Shown: positions 11,412-23,397 of the stretch, in pieces
Layout: the number at the start of each line of letters is the position of its first letter
How positions within the stretch are numbered: the stretch's first letter is position 1
From: Carallia brachiata
Lineage: Eukaryota > Streptophyta > Magnoliopsida > Malpighiales > Rhizophoraceae
Length of the DNA stretch: 64,000 bases
Assembly: GCA_021464245.1 (NCBI GenBank)
Contig: JADCRB010000037.1
Coordinates: 4,613,858-4,677,857, forward strand
Direction of reading: 5' to 3'
Translations under genes and position numbers: made by a program
Notes under the pieces: generated by a model
Database searches by the model: none
What the model was told of the DNA's origin: nothing
What the model saw: the letters and a program-made list of their open reading frames with translations, nothing else

Positions 11412-12579
11412 TGCCATGCGATGGTAATCTAGTCAGTGCTGAAATTTTTTTATTGCTGCTGCATATAAGCATGCTGTACATTATCAAATGTATGAATTCC
11501 AGCTATGCTTTCTCTGATACATATTGGTAATACTGGAGTCATATAGGCTTCGATGTTCTCACTGTTCTTGTACATTTTAACTTCTTGGAGAAATTTAGCC
11601 TGTGGGAATCGTGCGAAAGGTGATAAAGTGGCTGAACGGTTCTTAATTTTCTTCAGAGTGGTGGATTTATGAAAGATTTTTAGTGAATGACAAGCATGTA
11701 TCTTTACATTTTGCCCTTCTACTCCTATTGAAAATGGGACTCTGTATTCATGTATTTTCTCTGAAACGATGGTGGAAAACAAAACAGGTATTTTCTCAGA
11801 AAATTCTAGAGATCTGGTACTCCTTTTGGGATTCTGGCCTAGAGACAACTTGGTAATGGTAAATAACCAACTTCCTCAAATTCAGATTTCAAATCTATCT
11901 TCATAACCAAGTACAATAGCCGTCAACCGGAGTCTCGCCAAATATAACGATATTGAAATCAAAGCTGAAGCACTCCGGCTCCTTATCGCGAAACTATTAA
12001 GATTTAGATGCAACTTCCCAAGGCAAATATACAATTGACTCCCCCGGGTACTGGCCATTTTAAAAGGTCCCCACATGCGGCATGGCAACATTCAGGTTAG
12101 CATCTTTTGCTGTTTAAAAAGACAAAAAGGTCTTAATCTTTGGGAAGCTGGTCTGCGGAAGGCTCAGATCCAACGCTGAGATGGTAAAATTGCTCAATGC
12201 AATTAACTCTAACAATTCAACTGGAAGGGCATCGACGGAAAAGGGTGACCAATCTCTTTTCCCCACGCCATGGAAAAAAAGCAAGTTGGAATTAAGAGGA
12301 CTAAATATCTCATCTTGTAGGGCGACTCTGAATTCTGAAAGCTATCAATGCAGATGAAATAAATGTGTAAATTCCCTCGACTACTGAGCAGATAATCTCT
12401 TTCTGATTACAGGATTCATGCCGTAACAAGAAATAGAAAATAAATAGTGAATACATCAGTACTACTACTACATTTAGCCTGATACAAACGTATTTGTCAA
12501 TGCAATCGGCCTAGCATTTACAGTATAATGAACCCACTATAGAAAATGTGTATAATTTATTGCAAGTTGTTCAAAGGTC
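11412..12579. other. Convergent intergenic region between ABI5 and ISCA1
   Basis: The two genes are tail to tail, so this holds both 3' UTRs and their terminators. No coding frame with recognisable content was seen. Confidence 0.6.
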
Positions 12580-15152
12580 TTATCTGCTGCTACCACTCTG
12601 CCTAGCTGCTCCAGGATTGACTGCTGTCATGAAAGATTCGCCGCAACCACACTGGCCTTTTGAGTTTGGATTGATAAATATGAACTCAGACCTGCCAAAG
12701 AGTAGCAAAATACAAAATTAAGAGAAGCCACGTGACAATGTCTAAGAAGCAAATGCTTTGTCCTGGAAACCAAAATTGTGATAAAGGAGATCAATAATGA
12801 CGAGAGTATACAGCACAAGGAGCAAAATGGCTGACATCTTACTCCAACTTAAAAACAAAGTTCCACTATTCTAATCGAGCCAAGATAAGAGACTGCAGCA
12901 ACTACATAAAGCAGGATATTATAGCAGAGCAGGCAATTAGAGCTACTATTAATCTAGTCACAGCAAAGCAATTAGAGCTACTACTTATCTGCTTGCATCC
13001 ATGGTGCTCCTGCTGGTAAATTTAGTTTTGTGTACACAGAGTATATGCAATAACACTAGCTAGTCATGTAATCACACAAGAGAAATTAACTGTATACCTA
13101 AGCTTCTCGTCGATAAAGTCCATCTTAGTTCCAATAACATGCATGAGTGCCTTCGGGTCAATCAGTATATTTACACCCTTTTCCTCAACCAATTCGTCAT
13201 ACTTCCCTTTCTCGTCTGTCAAATAAGAGGCATAACAAAACAGAAGTCAGCTCTGCAGATCACGTTCGACAGTTTCCTGCATCATGAGCACAAGCTGGAA
13301 ACCTATTGATAACTATTCCCGTGGCAGACATATGGTGGTACACGAGTGTTTTCTACTACAAAACTTTTTTCTCCTTTTTTGCTCTAGATATGATATTAAA
13401 TTTTTGCACACACAAAATACAAGATCACTAGTCAGTGCTAATGACTGGACATATGCGAAAATACAAAAAGGAAACTGATGAAAGTGTGATCTTATGTGTT
13501 CATTACCCAGCCAAGGATAATCTTGACTGCCGAACACCATCTCAATCAAGAAACATTCTGATTCAGACAAGGCAGTCGTAGTACCAATGGACAAAATTTC
13601 ATGATTAACTACTTTGTGTTTTGTGTGTCAGAAATTAAAAAATTTCGCTTTTAGTAATCCAAAGGTGGCACAAAATTTACATTTTTACACTTCAAATACT
13701 TCCCACATACCCAAGACAAGGCTGTCAAATATGCATTATGGAAGATGATCAAACATTATACGGTTCCTTCCAATGTGTATAGCATGTTGAATTTTAATCG
13801 AGCACACAAATTCTAAAGTCAGAAAAGAGACAATTTATCAATATTTTCAAGGATGGAGCTCCATGTCAAACATTGTAATCATCTTCAACATTTCTGATCT
13901 GAAAAATCATTAATGGTTCCATCTTTCAAGATATTTGAGGCAAACTAGAATGATCGGAAGTTAGAAGTCAATGCTGAGTATGTCTTCAGTTCCTTGGAGG
14001 ACAACTGAAGAAGAATCAGTTGTCCCCTCAAGAGACCTGGGAAGACCAATGCTGATCTATTAATCTTTGCCTCCTAACTAGGCCAACATGATATCAGTGA
14101 ATCATATGGTTACTCAAGGAGACAGTAAATCATGATTCTCAGGCAACAGCTACAGTAGACAGAAGTATACATTTAGCAAGCCCGTGTTTGAGCCTACCAT
14201 GAAATATCTGGCTTAAGCTCTGCTTATATTTTTCATTGCACGTTTACGCATAACCCTTCATCCAAGCCCTTCTTTGTACAATTGATACCAATGTCATAAA
14301 CATCGAATCAGAAAACAGAAACAAAACTTGACTGATGATGGACAACATAAAAAGTGTTCACAAGACCAGAGAAGGTACAAAATGAGCCATACAAAAGTGT
14401 GCTCCATGATACAAAATTCCAACCAAAATGATATTGCCATTCCATCATGCATAAACTTGCCCTCAAGCAAAATCAACAACTACATTTCTGCAAGGACGAA
14501 ATGATTTTGCACATACAGTGTTAAAATCCCGGATGCATGATACGTTCCACCTCGCTTACCAAGTAAATCAAATTAAATCTACCTGAACACAGGGTTATAC
14601 CATTGATGCAGTACGATACAAAAAAAAATTAGTAACGAAACACAATCCAATTTCACATCTAACTTTCTCAAACCACCTAAATCCGTTAGGCCTCTTCCAT
14701 TTCCCAGTTCCCCCCCCCCCCCTTCCCTTCCATTGACGTTAAGATTAATGTTTGAACCGAGTGGGGGCAAAATGGGCAACATTCCTAAAGGTTTCAATGA
14801 AATTAGAATCTAACTTATCAAGTAAATCAAATTAAATCTACCGGAGATATTCAAAATTCCTCCAAAATAAGCAGATACAGATCAAAAATTTAACAATCAA
14901 AATGGACATAACGCGATAAAACGATGTAAAATCGAATTGTATGAAAAGCGCAAGTTGAGAGCTACTGGCGTAATTGAGGGTATACGATAAGCCGTTGCAG
15001 CCGCGCGCCTTGACGCCGAGCTTGAGGTAAGGCTGCTGGCGCTTTTCCAACAGATGACGGATTCTTGAAGCCGCGGCGTCCGTCAAGGTCAGGACTTGAC
15101 GCCTCGCGGCGGGGGCGAGTCGCTCCGCCGCCATCAAAACTCGAGAAGCCAT
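12580..15152 (-). CDS. IscA-like iron-sulfur assembly protein, ISCA1 type, mitochondrial
   Basis: Minus-strand exons 15152-14966, 13215-13098 and 12691-12580 splice to 138 aa, the usual size. A-type proteins take part in maturation of mitochondrial [4Fe-4S] proteins downstream of ISCU. The three ligand cysteines are Cys52 (ARGCNGLSY) and Cys116/Cys118 (GQCGCGESF). The N-terminus is basic and poor in acidic residues ([19 protein letters not shown]), consistent with a mitochondrial presequence. I chose the ATG at 15150-15152 because family proteins start there. An in-frame ATG at 15222-15224 would add 24 residues of non-conserved sequence. It sits between ABI5 and FTSZ2, as in Arabidopsis (At2g36260). 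Intron 1 is 1.75 kb and intron 2 is 406 bp. Exon 1 is CpG-rich compared with the surrounding AT-rich DNA. Confidence 0.93.
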
Positions 15153-15939
15153 CGGATTAATTATTATTATTTTATGTTGAGGACTGGCTAAAAATTTAAT
15201 TGCGTTACAAGATTGATTCGGCATTTTGTCACCATAATCAAACTAGACGGTTTCGCGTGCTGTACACGCGACGCAAATATGTACTAAATTGTGCCTGGAA
15301 CAGCAGTACTGTTTTTTTCTTTTTTTGTCAAAAAGTGTTGTATTTTTTTAAAAAAATTAATTAAGCAGTAATACCTAATAATTAAAAACTTATTTTTAAA
15401 ATCTCTAATTTTTTTATTAAAAATAATTTTATTAGGCGTATCAATTATCAAATCTTTAAATTGAGATAAAATAACTCTCATTTATTACAACTTCATCCAA
15501 TAACTCCAAAAGTACTGATCTATTTTCACAATATCAATGAAAATGAAATTGAGTGTAATTTTGTTACTAGAGTTTAGGTAAACGAATTTTCTATCAACGC
15601 TGCAAATCATTATTTATATTTTAGTATAGTTTTTAACATGAGTCAATCAGAAGGAGTATAAACGTAGTACTCAAATTCAAGACTCACGGCGTAAAAATAT
15701 ACTGATTTACTACTGAATCACCACTTAAAAATTAGGTTACGAGACTTTAAAATTACAAAACATAATTTTATTTTTGTAATCATGATTCAATAAATTTTTA
15801 ATGAAATTAGCTTTCTTCCTACGTCTCCATAGAAGTATTAATAATTTACTTACTTAACTCAATTGCCTAATATAATTACAATTAACTATATTATTTTAAT
15901 ATTTTAATAAATTGATAATAAATATATATTTATAATAGT
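15153..15939. other. Intergenic DNA, ISCA1 upstream side
   Basis: AT-rich with no recognised gene. It presumably holds the ISCA1 promoter. I see no clear TATA box. Confidence 0.45.
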
Positions 15940-17400
15940 ATAAAATGGAAGTTTGGAGAAAGCTTCCCCTTAATTTTAGGACCTACTTGGCATTCTTACA
16001 ATTTTTTCCTTCAATCTATTTAAAAATAAAAAAAAAATCTCATAAAATTATTCATCTTTTTAATTAATTTGCTACATGTTATTATTACCTATCCATTCTT
16101 TCATAATTATTACCATTGAAAATTTTTTTTTGTAACCATTCTTTCACAATTATTACCATTGAAAATTGTTAATTAATATAAAGGGGAAATTTAGAGAAAA
16201 TTTTCCCTTGATTTTAAGTCCTACTTGGCATTCTTATAATTTTTCCCTTCAATTTATTTAAAAACAAAACAAAGTCTCATAAAATTGTTCATCTTTTTAA
16301 TTAATTTACTACCTATCATTATTACCTGTCTATTCTTTCACAATTATTACCATTGAAATTTTTTTTTTGTAACCATTCTTTCACAATTATTACCATTGAA
16401 AATTAACATTAATTTTACAAGTTAACATCCCGAATTTTAAATTTTTGTAACTATTCTTTCACAATTAGTATCATTAAAAATTAATTAGTATACAGGGGAA
16501 GCTTAAAGAAAGCTTCCCCTTGAATTTAGGTCCTACTTGGCATTCTTACAATTTTTCCCTTCAATCTATTTAAAAACAAAAAAAAAAGATCTCATAAAAT
16601 TGTCCATCTTTTTAATTAATTTGCTACATGTCCATTAATTTACTACCTGTCATTATTACCTGTCCATTTTTTCACAATTATTACCATTAAAAAAATATTT
16701 TTGTAACCATTCTTTCACAATTATTATCATTGAAAATTAACATTAATTTTGTAAGTTAACATTCCGAATTTTAAATTTTTGTAACCATTCTTCCACAATT
16801 ATTATCATTGAAAATTAACATTAATTTCATTTTTCTCATTGATTTGCCGTTACATAAACCTAACAAATGGCTGAAATAATTGAAAATTACACATTTTGAA
16901 AAAAAAATTTGTGACCATTCTTTCACAATTATTACCATTGAAAATTAACATTAATTCCATTATTACTGTTTACATTCTTACAATTTTACTTTTCAATTCT
17001 TATAAAAAAAACAACCTCATAAAATTGGTCAGTTTTCTTCAAAGATGATTGCAGTTATTACCATTTACATTTGCAAAGATGATTGCTTTACATTTACAAA
17101 CTGAATTTGTTTGTAAATTAAATGCTTGACAGTAATAAATTTTTTGTAATCATTCTTCCACAATTATTACCATTGAAAATTTTTTTGTAACCATTCTTTC
17201 ACAATAATTATCATTGAAAATTAACATTAATTTTGCAAGTTAACATTCTGAATTTTAAATTTTTGTAACCATTCTTCTACAATTATTATCATTGAAAATT
17301 AACATTAATTCTATTTTCCCATTGATTTACCGTTACATAAGCCTAACAAATGGCTGAACTAATTGAAAATTACACACTAATGCTTATAACTGAAATTGGT
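15940..17400. repeat. Nested direct-repeat block
   Basis: Three related units begin near 15941, 16181 and 16491. Each has a short inverted repeat followed by CCTACTTGGCATTCTT (at 15982, 16220 and 16532). The third unit has a perfect 10-bp inverted repeat, GGGGAAGCTT (16495-16504) and AAGCTTCCCC (16510-16519), with a 5-nt loop. Within and after the units a roughly 34-nt motif around ACCATTCTTTCACAATTATT recurs about twelve times between 16090 and 17300. A further pair of about 55 bp starts at 16838 and 17321 (ATTGATTTGCCG / ATTGATTTACCG). The copies are diverged, so the block is old. Subterminal hairpins and internal arrays fit nested non-autonomous elements. Confidence 0.7.
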
Positions 17401-17429
17401 ATTAATTATTAATATAACCGAATTAGGAG

Positions 17430-18427
17430 ACATACCTACTATATAAGTGAGTGGATTCTCATTTGGGCATCACAGGAGCGATTGGATTGCACGACTAAAC
17501 TGCACACAAGTTGTAATCTTCCAAAATTTCAAGTAAAATTACATATGTAATTGTTTCCCATTCCAATTTTATGTGTAATTATTTCACTCTCTATTTAAAT
17601 TGCAACAATGGAAAAATTTATTTCTGCGTGTTTACTCATTTCATATACAGATTATGGAATTCCAATTACTCAAAAATCTCAAAGTCAACCAGGCCAACGT
17701 TAGCATCAAAGTACGCATCATACGCTTATGGAAAGCCGTGAACAAAAAATATAAGAATAATTTAAAAAATAACATGTATATGAGATTGAACACATGAAAG
17801 AACTTGAAACACTTGTGTAAAATGTTCAATAGAAATATAGCTATATAAACTTCATTTTACTTTACTTGAAAATAAAGCATCACTTTTGTACCAACGATCT
17901 CTCAATAAAAAAAAAAATTGAATAAAATATTGGTCATTCTACAAATTATTTAATATGTACTACAAATATTCCAACGAAATCAACACACGTATAAAAGTTT
18001 TTCATCGTAATGAAGAATATTAAATCCAACACCAACAAGCTCAGGAAGCAAACAATTAACAAATGGAGCAGTGAGAAAAATCAACATTAATACAAAATTC
18101 ATGAGAATTGTACATCTAAGAGATGCTTCTAATTATTGAAAATTGAAGAAATGTATTCTAAAAAAACTAATAATCAGAACGAATTCCTCCCATTCTTCTC
18201 CTTATTCCCATTTATCACATATGCCTCCTCCCATTAATTTGAATAACGTTTAAATTTAAATAGATTATCAAGTTGTTTGGTATAAAAGTTTATTTTAAAA
18301 TACCAACATAATTAAAATTCAAAATAAACCAATATTGCAACTAAAATTAAATAAATAAAAATTATTATCATTTAAAAAAATTAAAAAAAATATTCACAAC
18401 CCGCGCGAAGCGCGGGCAGATTCCTAG
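17430..18427 (+). mobile_element. Putative non-autonomous Helitron, 3' end defined
   Basis: The right end carries CCCGCGC (18400-18406), a GAA loop and GCGCGGG (18410-18416), a perfect 7-bp GC hairpin in AT-rich DNA. It is followed by CAGATTC and CTAG (18424-18427), with T as the next base. A hairpin plus CTRR before a T is the Helitron 3' signature. The left end is not settled. CCTACTATATAAGTGAG at 17435-17451 resembles common plant Helitron 5' ends, but the expected TC is not directly visible. No Rep/helicase frame is present, so the copy is non-autonomous. It may extend left to include the nested repeats from 15.9 kb. Confidence 0.6.
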
Positions 18428-18429
18428 TA

Positions 18430-19628
18430 TTTATAATAATACGATATATAATTACGACTAACATCTAAAACCCCACACTATTAATGAATTTCTAATAAAA
18501 TCCTTCCCCTCTATCCCCCACAAACAATCATGTGGTTTTTATTTTGAGAGTTGGATATTAAGTAGGTTGGTTGATAATATTTAATAATTTATGTATTTTT
18601 TATTTTTTAAAATTTATGATGAAAATTATTATTTTTAAAAAATTTTAAATTCTCTATATAAAATTCTGTTTTGTTTTGTTTTTTTGTTGCATGGACACAT
18701 CAAACTTTGAACACCACAAAACTGAAAATGCACTTATCACCAGTTCTAAATGCTTGTAATCCCAAGTCCCAATCCGCAACACAGCCTCCATCCCTCGGCC
18801 GGTGATTTCATTTGATTTGATTTATTATTTATCCTAATAATTATTAATTGGTGTTGGTTTCAATCCATAAATATATTATTAATAATAATAAATATTTTAA
18901 AATTATATCATAAAATATTATAAAATATATAATTATAAAAAAATATTAATTTTTTATTTAATTATATTTAAAATATTAATAATTTTTATATAATTATTAA
19001 GATATTTGGTAACAATAATTTTTAAAATATTTTCATTATTAATATTGAAATACTCACACCCCCCCTTATTCCCCGCAACCCCCCATTTCGATTCTTGGCT
19101 CTTAGGCCTTCAGCTGCCAAATGCTTCTGCGGTTTTTTGGTCTCACAACAGTCAACTGTCTCCGCAACCCTCGCAGGTCCTCACTCTCTCTAGTTGAAAT
19201 ACTTAGAATGAGTGGAGTTTCTCTTGTGCTGAATTCTTGGTCTATTTTAGTGTTTCATTTGCGTTTTCTGTTGAGTTTTGGTTGTTCATTTTGCAGTTTC
19301 GTATACAGGGTTTTTGGGTGTAATCATTGTTTGGTCAGCCTTAGACAATTGGGGTTTTTCTTGGCCAGACATAGGTTTAGCTATATCATTCATTTTGTTG
19401 GTATTTGCTATTTCTTGTGTGTAGAATTATGTGGTTTAGTTTTCCGTAGGGGTTTCTATATGTTTACTTAATGCTGCTGGTGATACCATTTTGTTTATTT
19501 GCTTTTTTTGCTAAAACAGGTGTTTGAGGTGAAAATTTTGAGAGAGTGGCGGATTTAGGCCAATTTGGGGCTCCATTCTGTTGTTTGTCGTCAACTGAAT
19601 CTGGAAATTCCATTTGCATTGCCATTTT
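18430..19628. other. FTSZ2 promoter and 5'-UTR region
   Basis: The left half is AT-rich. From about 19060 the sequence becomes transcript-like. CTAAAACAG at 19511-19519 is a likely 5'-UTR intron acceptor, giving a leader exon 19520-19628. A GCAG/GTCCTC junction near 19175 is one possible donor, and others cannot be excluded. Confidence 0.4.
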
Positions 19629-22600
19629 ATGATGGCAGCTAGTGTGTCGCCGTGTTGTATGCCTTCTGATGCAAGAAACCCAGTGGGGATATTGACTGTC
19701 CTTGGAAGGAGAGCATCATTGGAGAACGCGGGGAGAGTTGGTTCTCTTAAGATGTCTGAAGATAAGAATAGGTTTCTGGTCTCCATGCAAAAGTCAAGTG
19801 TTTCCCCGCTTAAGTGTTCGGTGACCTCCCATAGTGTCACTCCATATAATAATAAAGACCCTTTTCTGAATCTTCACCCCGAAATCTCAATGCTTAGGGG
19901 TGAGGGGAATAACACCATAGCCACAACAAAGAAGGATACCTCGAGTGGAACTGTCACTGACAGCATGGGGGATGTATCTAACCCTGGTAATTACAATGAA
20001 GCTAAGATCAAAGTTATTGGTGTTGGAGGTGGCGGGTCCAATGCTGTCAACCGCATGATAGAGAGTGCAATGAAAGGCGTGGAGTTTTGGATTGTTAATA
20101 CCGATGTTCAGGCCATGAGAATGTCTCCAGTATTTCCAGAAAACCGTTTGCAAATTGGTGAGGAGCTGACTAGAGGTCTTGGAGCTGGTGGTAACCCAGA
20201 GATTGGTATGAATGCTGCAAAAGAGAGCAAAGCGGCAATAGAAGAGGCACTCTACGGTGCTGACATGGTTTTTGTCACCGTAAGATATACTTGTATGCAT
20301 TATAGTTTTTGAACAAGAACTGTGCTGCAGAATGGATTTGCAAGCTCTTTTCAGGATTGAATATAAGCCTGAGAACATTCTCTTTATTATGAACTTCCAG
20401 ATGGCTCTTATTACATTGTAGTTTTGCAGCAAGAACTTTCTCACAACATGTACCTCATGATGCTCTCTGTATTTAATATTTGCAGGCTGGCATGGGAGGA
20501 GGAACAGGAACTGGTGGTGCTCCTATAATTGCAGGCGTTGCAAAGTCAATGGGCATATTGACTGTTGGTATTGTGACGACTCCTTTCTCATTTGAGGGCC
20601 GAAGAAGGGCAGTTCAGGCACAAGAAGGAATTGCAACTCTAAGAGATAACGTTGACACACTGATTGTAATTCCAAATGACAAGCTATTAACTGCTGTTTC
20701 TCAATCTACTCCGGTAACCGAAGCGTTTAACTTGGCTGATGACATCCTTCGGCAGGGTGTCCGTGGTATTTCTGATATCATCACGGTGTGTATTTCTTAA
20801 GGTGTTACATGGGAACATGACTTGTTATTCAGTCCTTCACTCTTGATCCTGTATTTGTTGCTGTCACTTTTTGTTTTTGTTTAGCCATAATAATGGAATT
20901 CATTCACTCTGAAATCCTTTTATGAGAACATAAAATGGTTTAAAACTGAGAAATATCAATGACCACTTCAAAGTTTATGCTAATGAATCTGCTAACTTCA
21001 ATTACATTAAAGTTTTGTAAGAATTCTGCTGGACAATATATACGGATTCATCATTTAGATAGAATAGGGACACAGTTTGCACATTGATTATTTTGCACCA
21101 TGTGCTGTACAAGTTCTCAACTTAGTTGAGTAGTTGAACTGCAGATTCCTGGACTGGTGAATGTGGACTTTGCAGATGTGCGAGCAATAATGGCAAATGC
21201 GGGTTCCTCATTGATGGGCATTGGGACTGCGACTGGTAATTTTAAGACTACTGCTAACAATATATTTATGTTCATGTTGTTGCTCTATAAATTATTTTTG
21301 ATCATTTTTTCCGTCAGAAATTGAAACACATTGAAAGTTTCTGGCTTACTGGCTTTCTGAAGTTAATAATGAACCCCATTGCTTCTTTCTTTTGCTGGAT
21401 ATGAGAAACAGACTATTGATATGAGTTCTTGTGTTCAAGATTTTGAAATGTCTTGTACTAAGCAGCCAATGTGTTAAAAGAAGTTCAAATTTTCTGACCC
21501 AGTGTCTATCACTTCCTTTTTGTGTTCCTCCCATTCCTTTTGTGGCTTATAAACACGACACTGTTTTATGGTCAATACTTATCTATCAGCAATGTAAAAC
21601 TATTATTGTGAAAACCAGAATTTAAATTAATAGTAAATGCAATCCAGATTGGCTCGGCAAAATATGCAGCATGAGTGTATTTTTGTGCTGTGCATAAATT
21701 AGCTGTGGATACAGATGCATGTGCATTGATATATTTTAACCTTTTTGTAGTGGATGGTATGTGTAAATGCTTAAAATGGAATAAAACCGAATGTTATTAT
21801 TTTATTATATGTGTTTTGATTGCCTATAAATTACTCTTCATTACCGTACTACCTCTGTAAAGGACCCATGATTGCATTGTCATGTAGTGTCGATATGACA
21901 ATCTAGGAGTCCCTTCACTTTTTTTTTTTTTTTCCCTTTTTTCCCTTTTGAATGTAGGGAAGACAAGGGCAAGAGATGCTGCACTGAATGCGATTCAGTC
22001 ACCTCTATTAGACATTGGCATAGAGAGGGCAACTGGAATAGTTTGGAACATTACTGGTGGAAGTGATTTAACTTTATTTGAGGTACCTTGTTCTCTCAAG
22101 CTTGTTGTACTTTGCATTCATCTAGTTCTTTTTTTTCCATGCCTCAACGTCGCCTATCTTCTTGATATAGTTCGAGGTAACTGCCGATTGTAATTTATCT
22201 GACCAATTCCAGGCACTGCAAGAAATATTGCTCCCCTAGAGCTGATTTCCTTTATTTCTGGGAGCATGCATGTCTCTTCTGTGGGGGCATTGTTGTAGAA
22301 AGAAACACTTCACTGCCAGCCACTGGTTTACTGTAGAAGTTGCAGCATCATTCCCCTTTGTGTCACAAAAACAGTTAATAGGTCACTTATAGAGCAGACC
22401 CCTGGATTTCAGTAAGCTGCATGCTCACAAGGCATCTGCATCAAGACCATGTCGCGTTATAGTATTGTACTTTGGTTGATGCTACATCATTGAATCACAT
22501 ATAACAACTTTTGCAGGTAAATGCTGCAGCTGAAGTCATATATGATCTTGTAGATCCAACTGCCAATTTAATATTTGGAGCAGTGATAGATCCATCGCTC

Positions 22601-22789
22601 AGCGGCCAAGTGAGTTATTGGTTACTACAACTGGAATGACATGATATTTGCTGTCAGCTCTTTATTTGCTGCAGCTTTCTGGGCCATAATTAAATGCATA
22701 ATTAGCATCATAAACTTCTACCTTCTTGCCTGATGCATAGATGGGCAAAACCCACTATAGAGGGCAGTCTTCCTAATCCATCACGGATA

Positions 22790-22820
<31 letters not shown>

Positions 22821-23397
22821 CAGCAATTGTGTATGGGTAGTTCTAATTTGATTCCTAGGCTTGGCCTGCTTGGCTTATAGAGCAAAGGGGTGTAGCATGT
22901 TAAGTTGGCCATAAGCTTTGATGGCACACCGCACACCTATTCTATTTTAGAAGGTGCTTAGCAAAATTTTGCATGGATAAGCATGTTAACCAATGGCCCC
23001 CTGGGACTGCAACCTGTACGAATACGGATTGTCATTATGTTGACTTCAAGTAACTGTTGGTTTTTCTTATCCAGGTCAGTATAACTTTAATTGCTACTGG
23101 ATTCAAGCGCCAAGAAGAAAATGAAGGAAGACCCCTCCAGGTTCTCTTCTCCCCTCCCCTCCCCCTACCAACAGCAAACACAGGGTTGAACTTTTCACTT
23201 TCCTTGAAAATAAATTCTGCTGAGCATGTGTACATAATAGCATTATGCTGACATGGTCAATGCAGGCAACCCAACTTGCACCAGGTGACACCACCTTTGG
23301 AGTAAATAGGCGACCTTCATCTTTCACTGAAGGTGGCTTAGTGGAGATCCCCGAGTTCCTCAAGAAGAAAGGCCGCTCCCGCTATCCAAGAGCTTAA
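19629..23397 (+). CDS. FTSZ2: Plastid division protein FtsZ2
   Basis: Exons 19629-20279, 20486-20785, 21145-21235, 21958-22082, 22517-22609, 23075-23140 and 23266-23397 join to 485 aa (Arabidopsis FtsZ2-1 is 478). FtsZ2 is a tubulin-like GTPase that forms the stromal Z-ring with FtsZ1. Residues 1 to about 80 are a Ser/basic-rich transit peptide. GTP-binding [13 protein letters not shown] starts at 131. The tubulin signature GGGTGTG is residues 221-227, followed by Gly228 where I recall Ala in Arabidopsis. The C-terminal [10 protein letters not shown] (469-478) is the FtsZ2-specific motif that binds ARC6, so this is not FtsZ1. Two consecutive ATGs (19629 and 19632) are possible starts; Arabidopsis begins MA. 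A longer frame using TTG upstream is not a real start. Intron 5 holds a (TC)n microsatellite. Confidence 0.95.
22791..22815. repeat. (TC)n microsatellite in FTSZ2 intron 5
   Basis: About twelve uninterrupted TC units followed by TGTGTG. It lies in the intron between exons 22517-22609 and 23075-23140, so length change would not alter the protein. Confidence 0.9.

Noticed and set aside
15153..15224. 24-residue N-terminal extension of the ISCA1-type protein from an upstream in-frame ATG
   Set aside because: The extension is not conserved, and family members start at the MASRV-type methionine.
16090..17300. Regular short repeats resembling a CRISPR array
   Set aside because: Eukaryotic DNA, diverged repeats, irregular spacing, no cas genes; better explained by transposon-internal repeats.
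19614..19628. Longer FTSZ2 start
   Set aside because: It would use TTG; two ATGs follow directly and match the family N-terminus.
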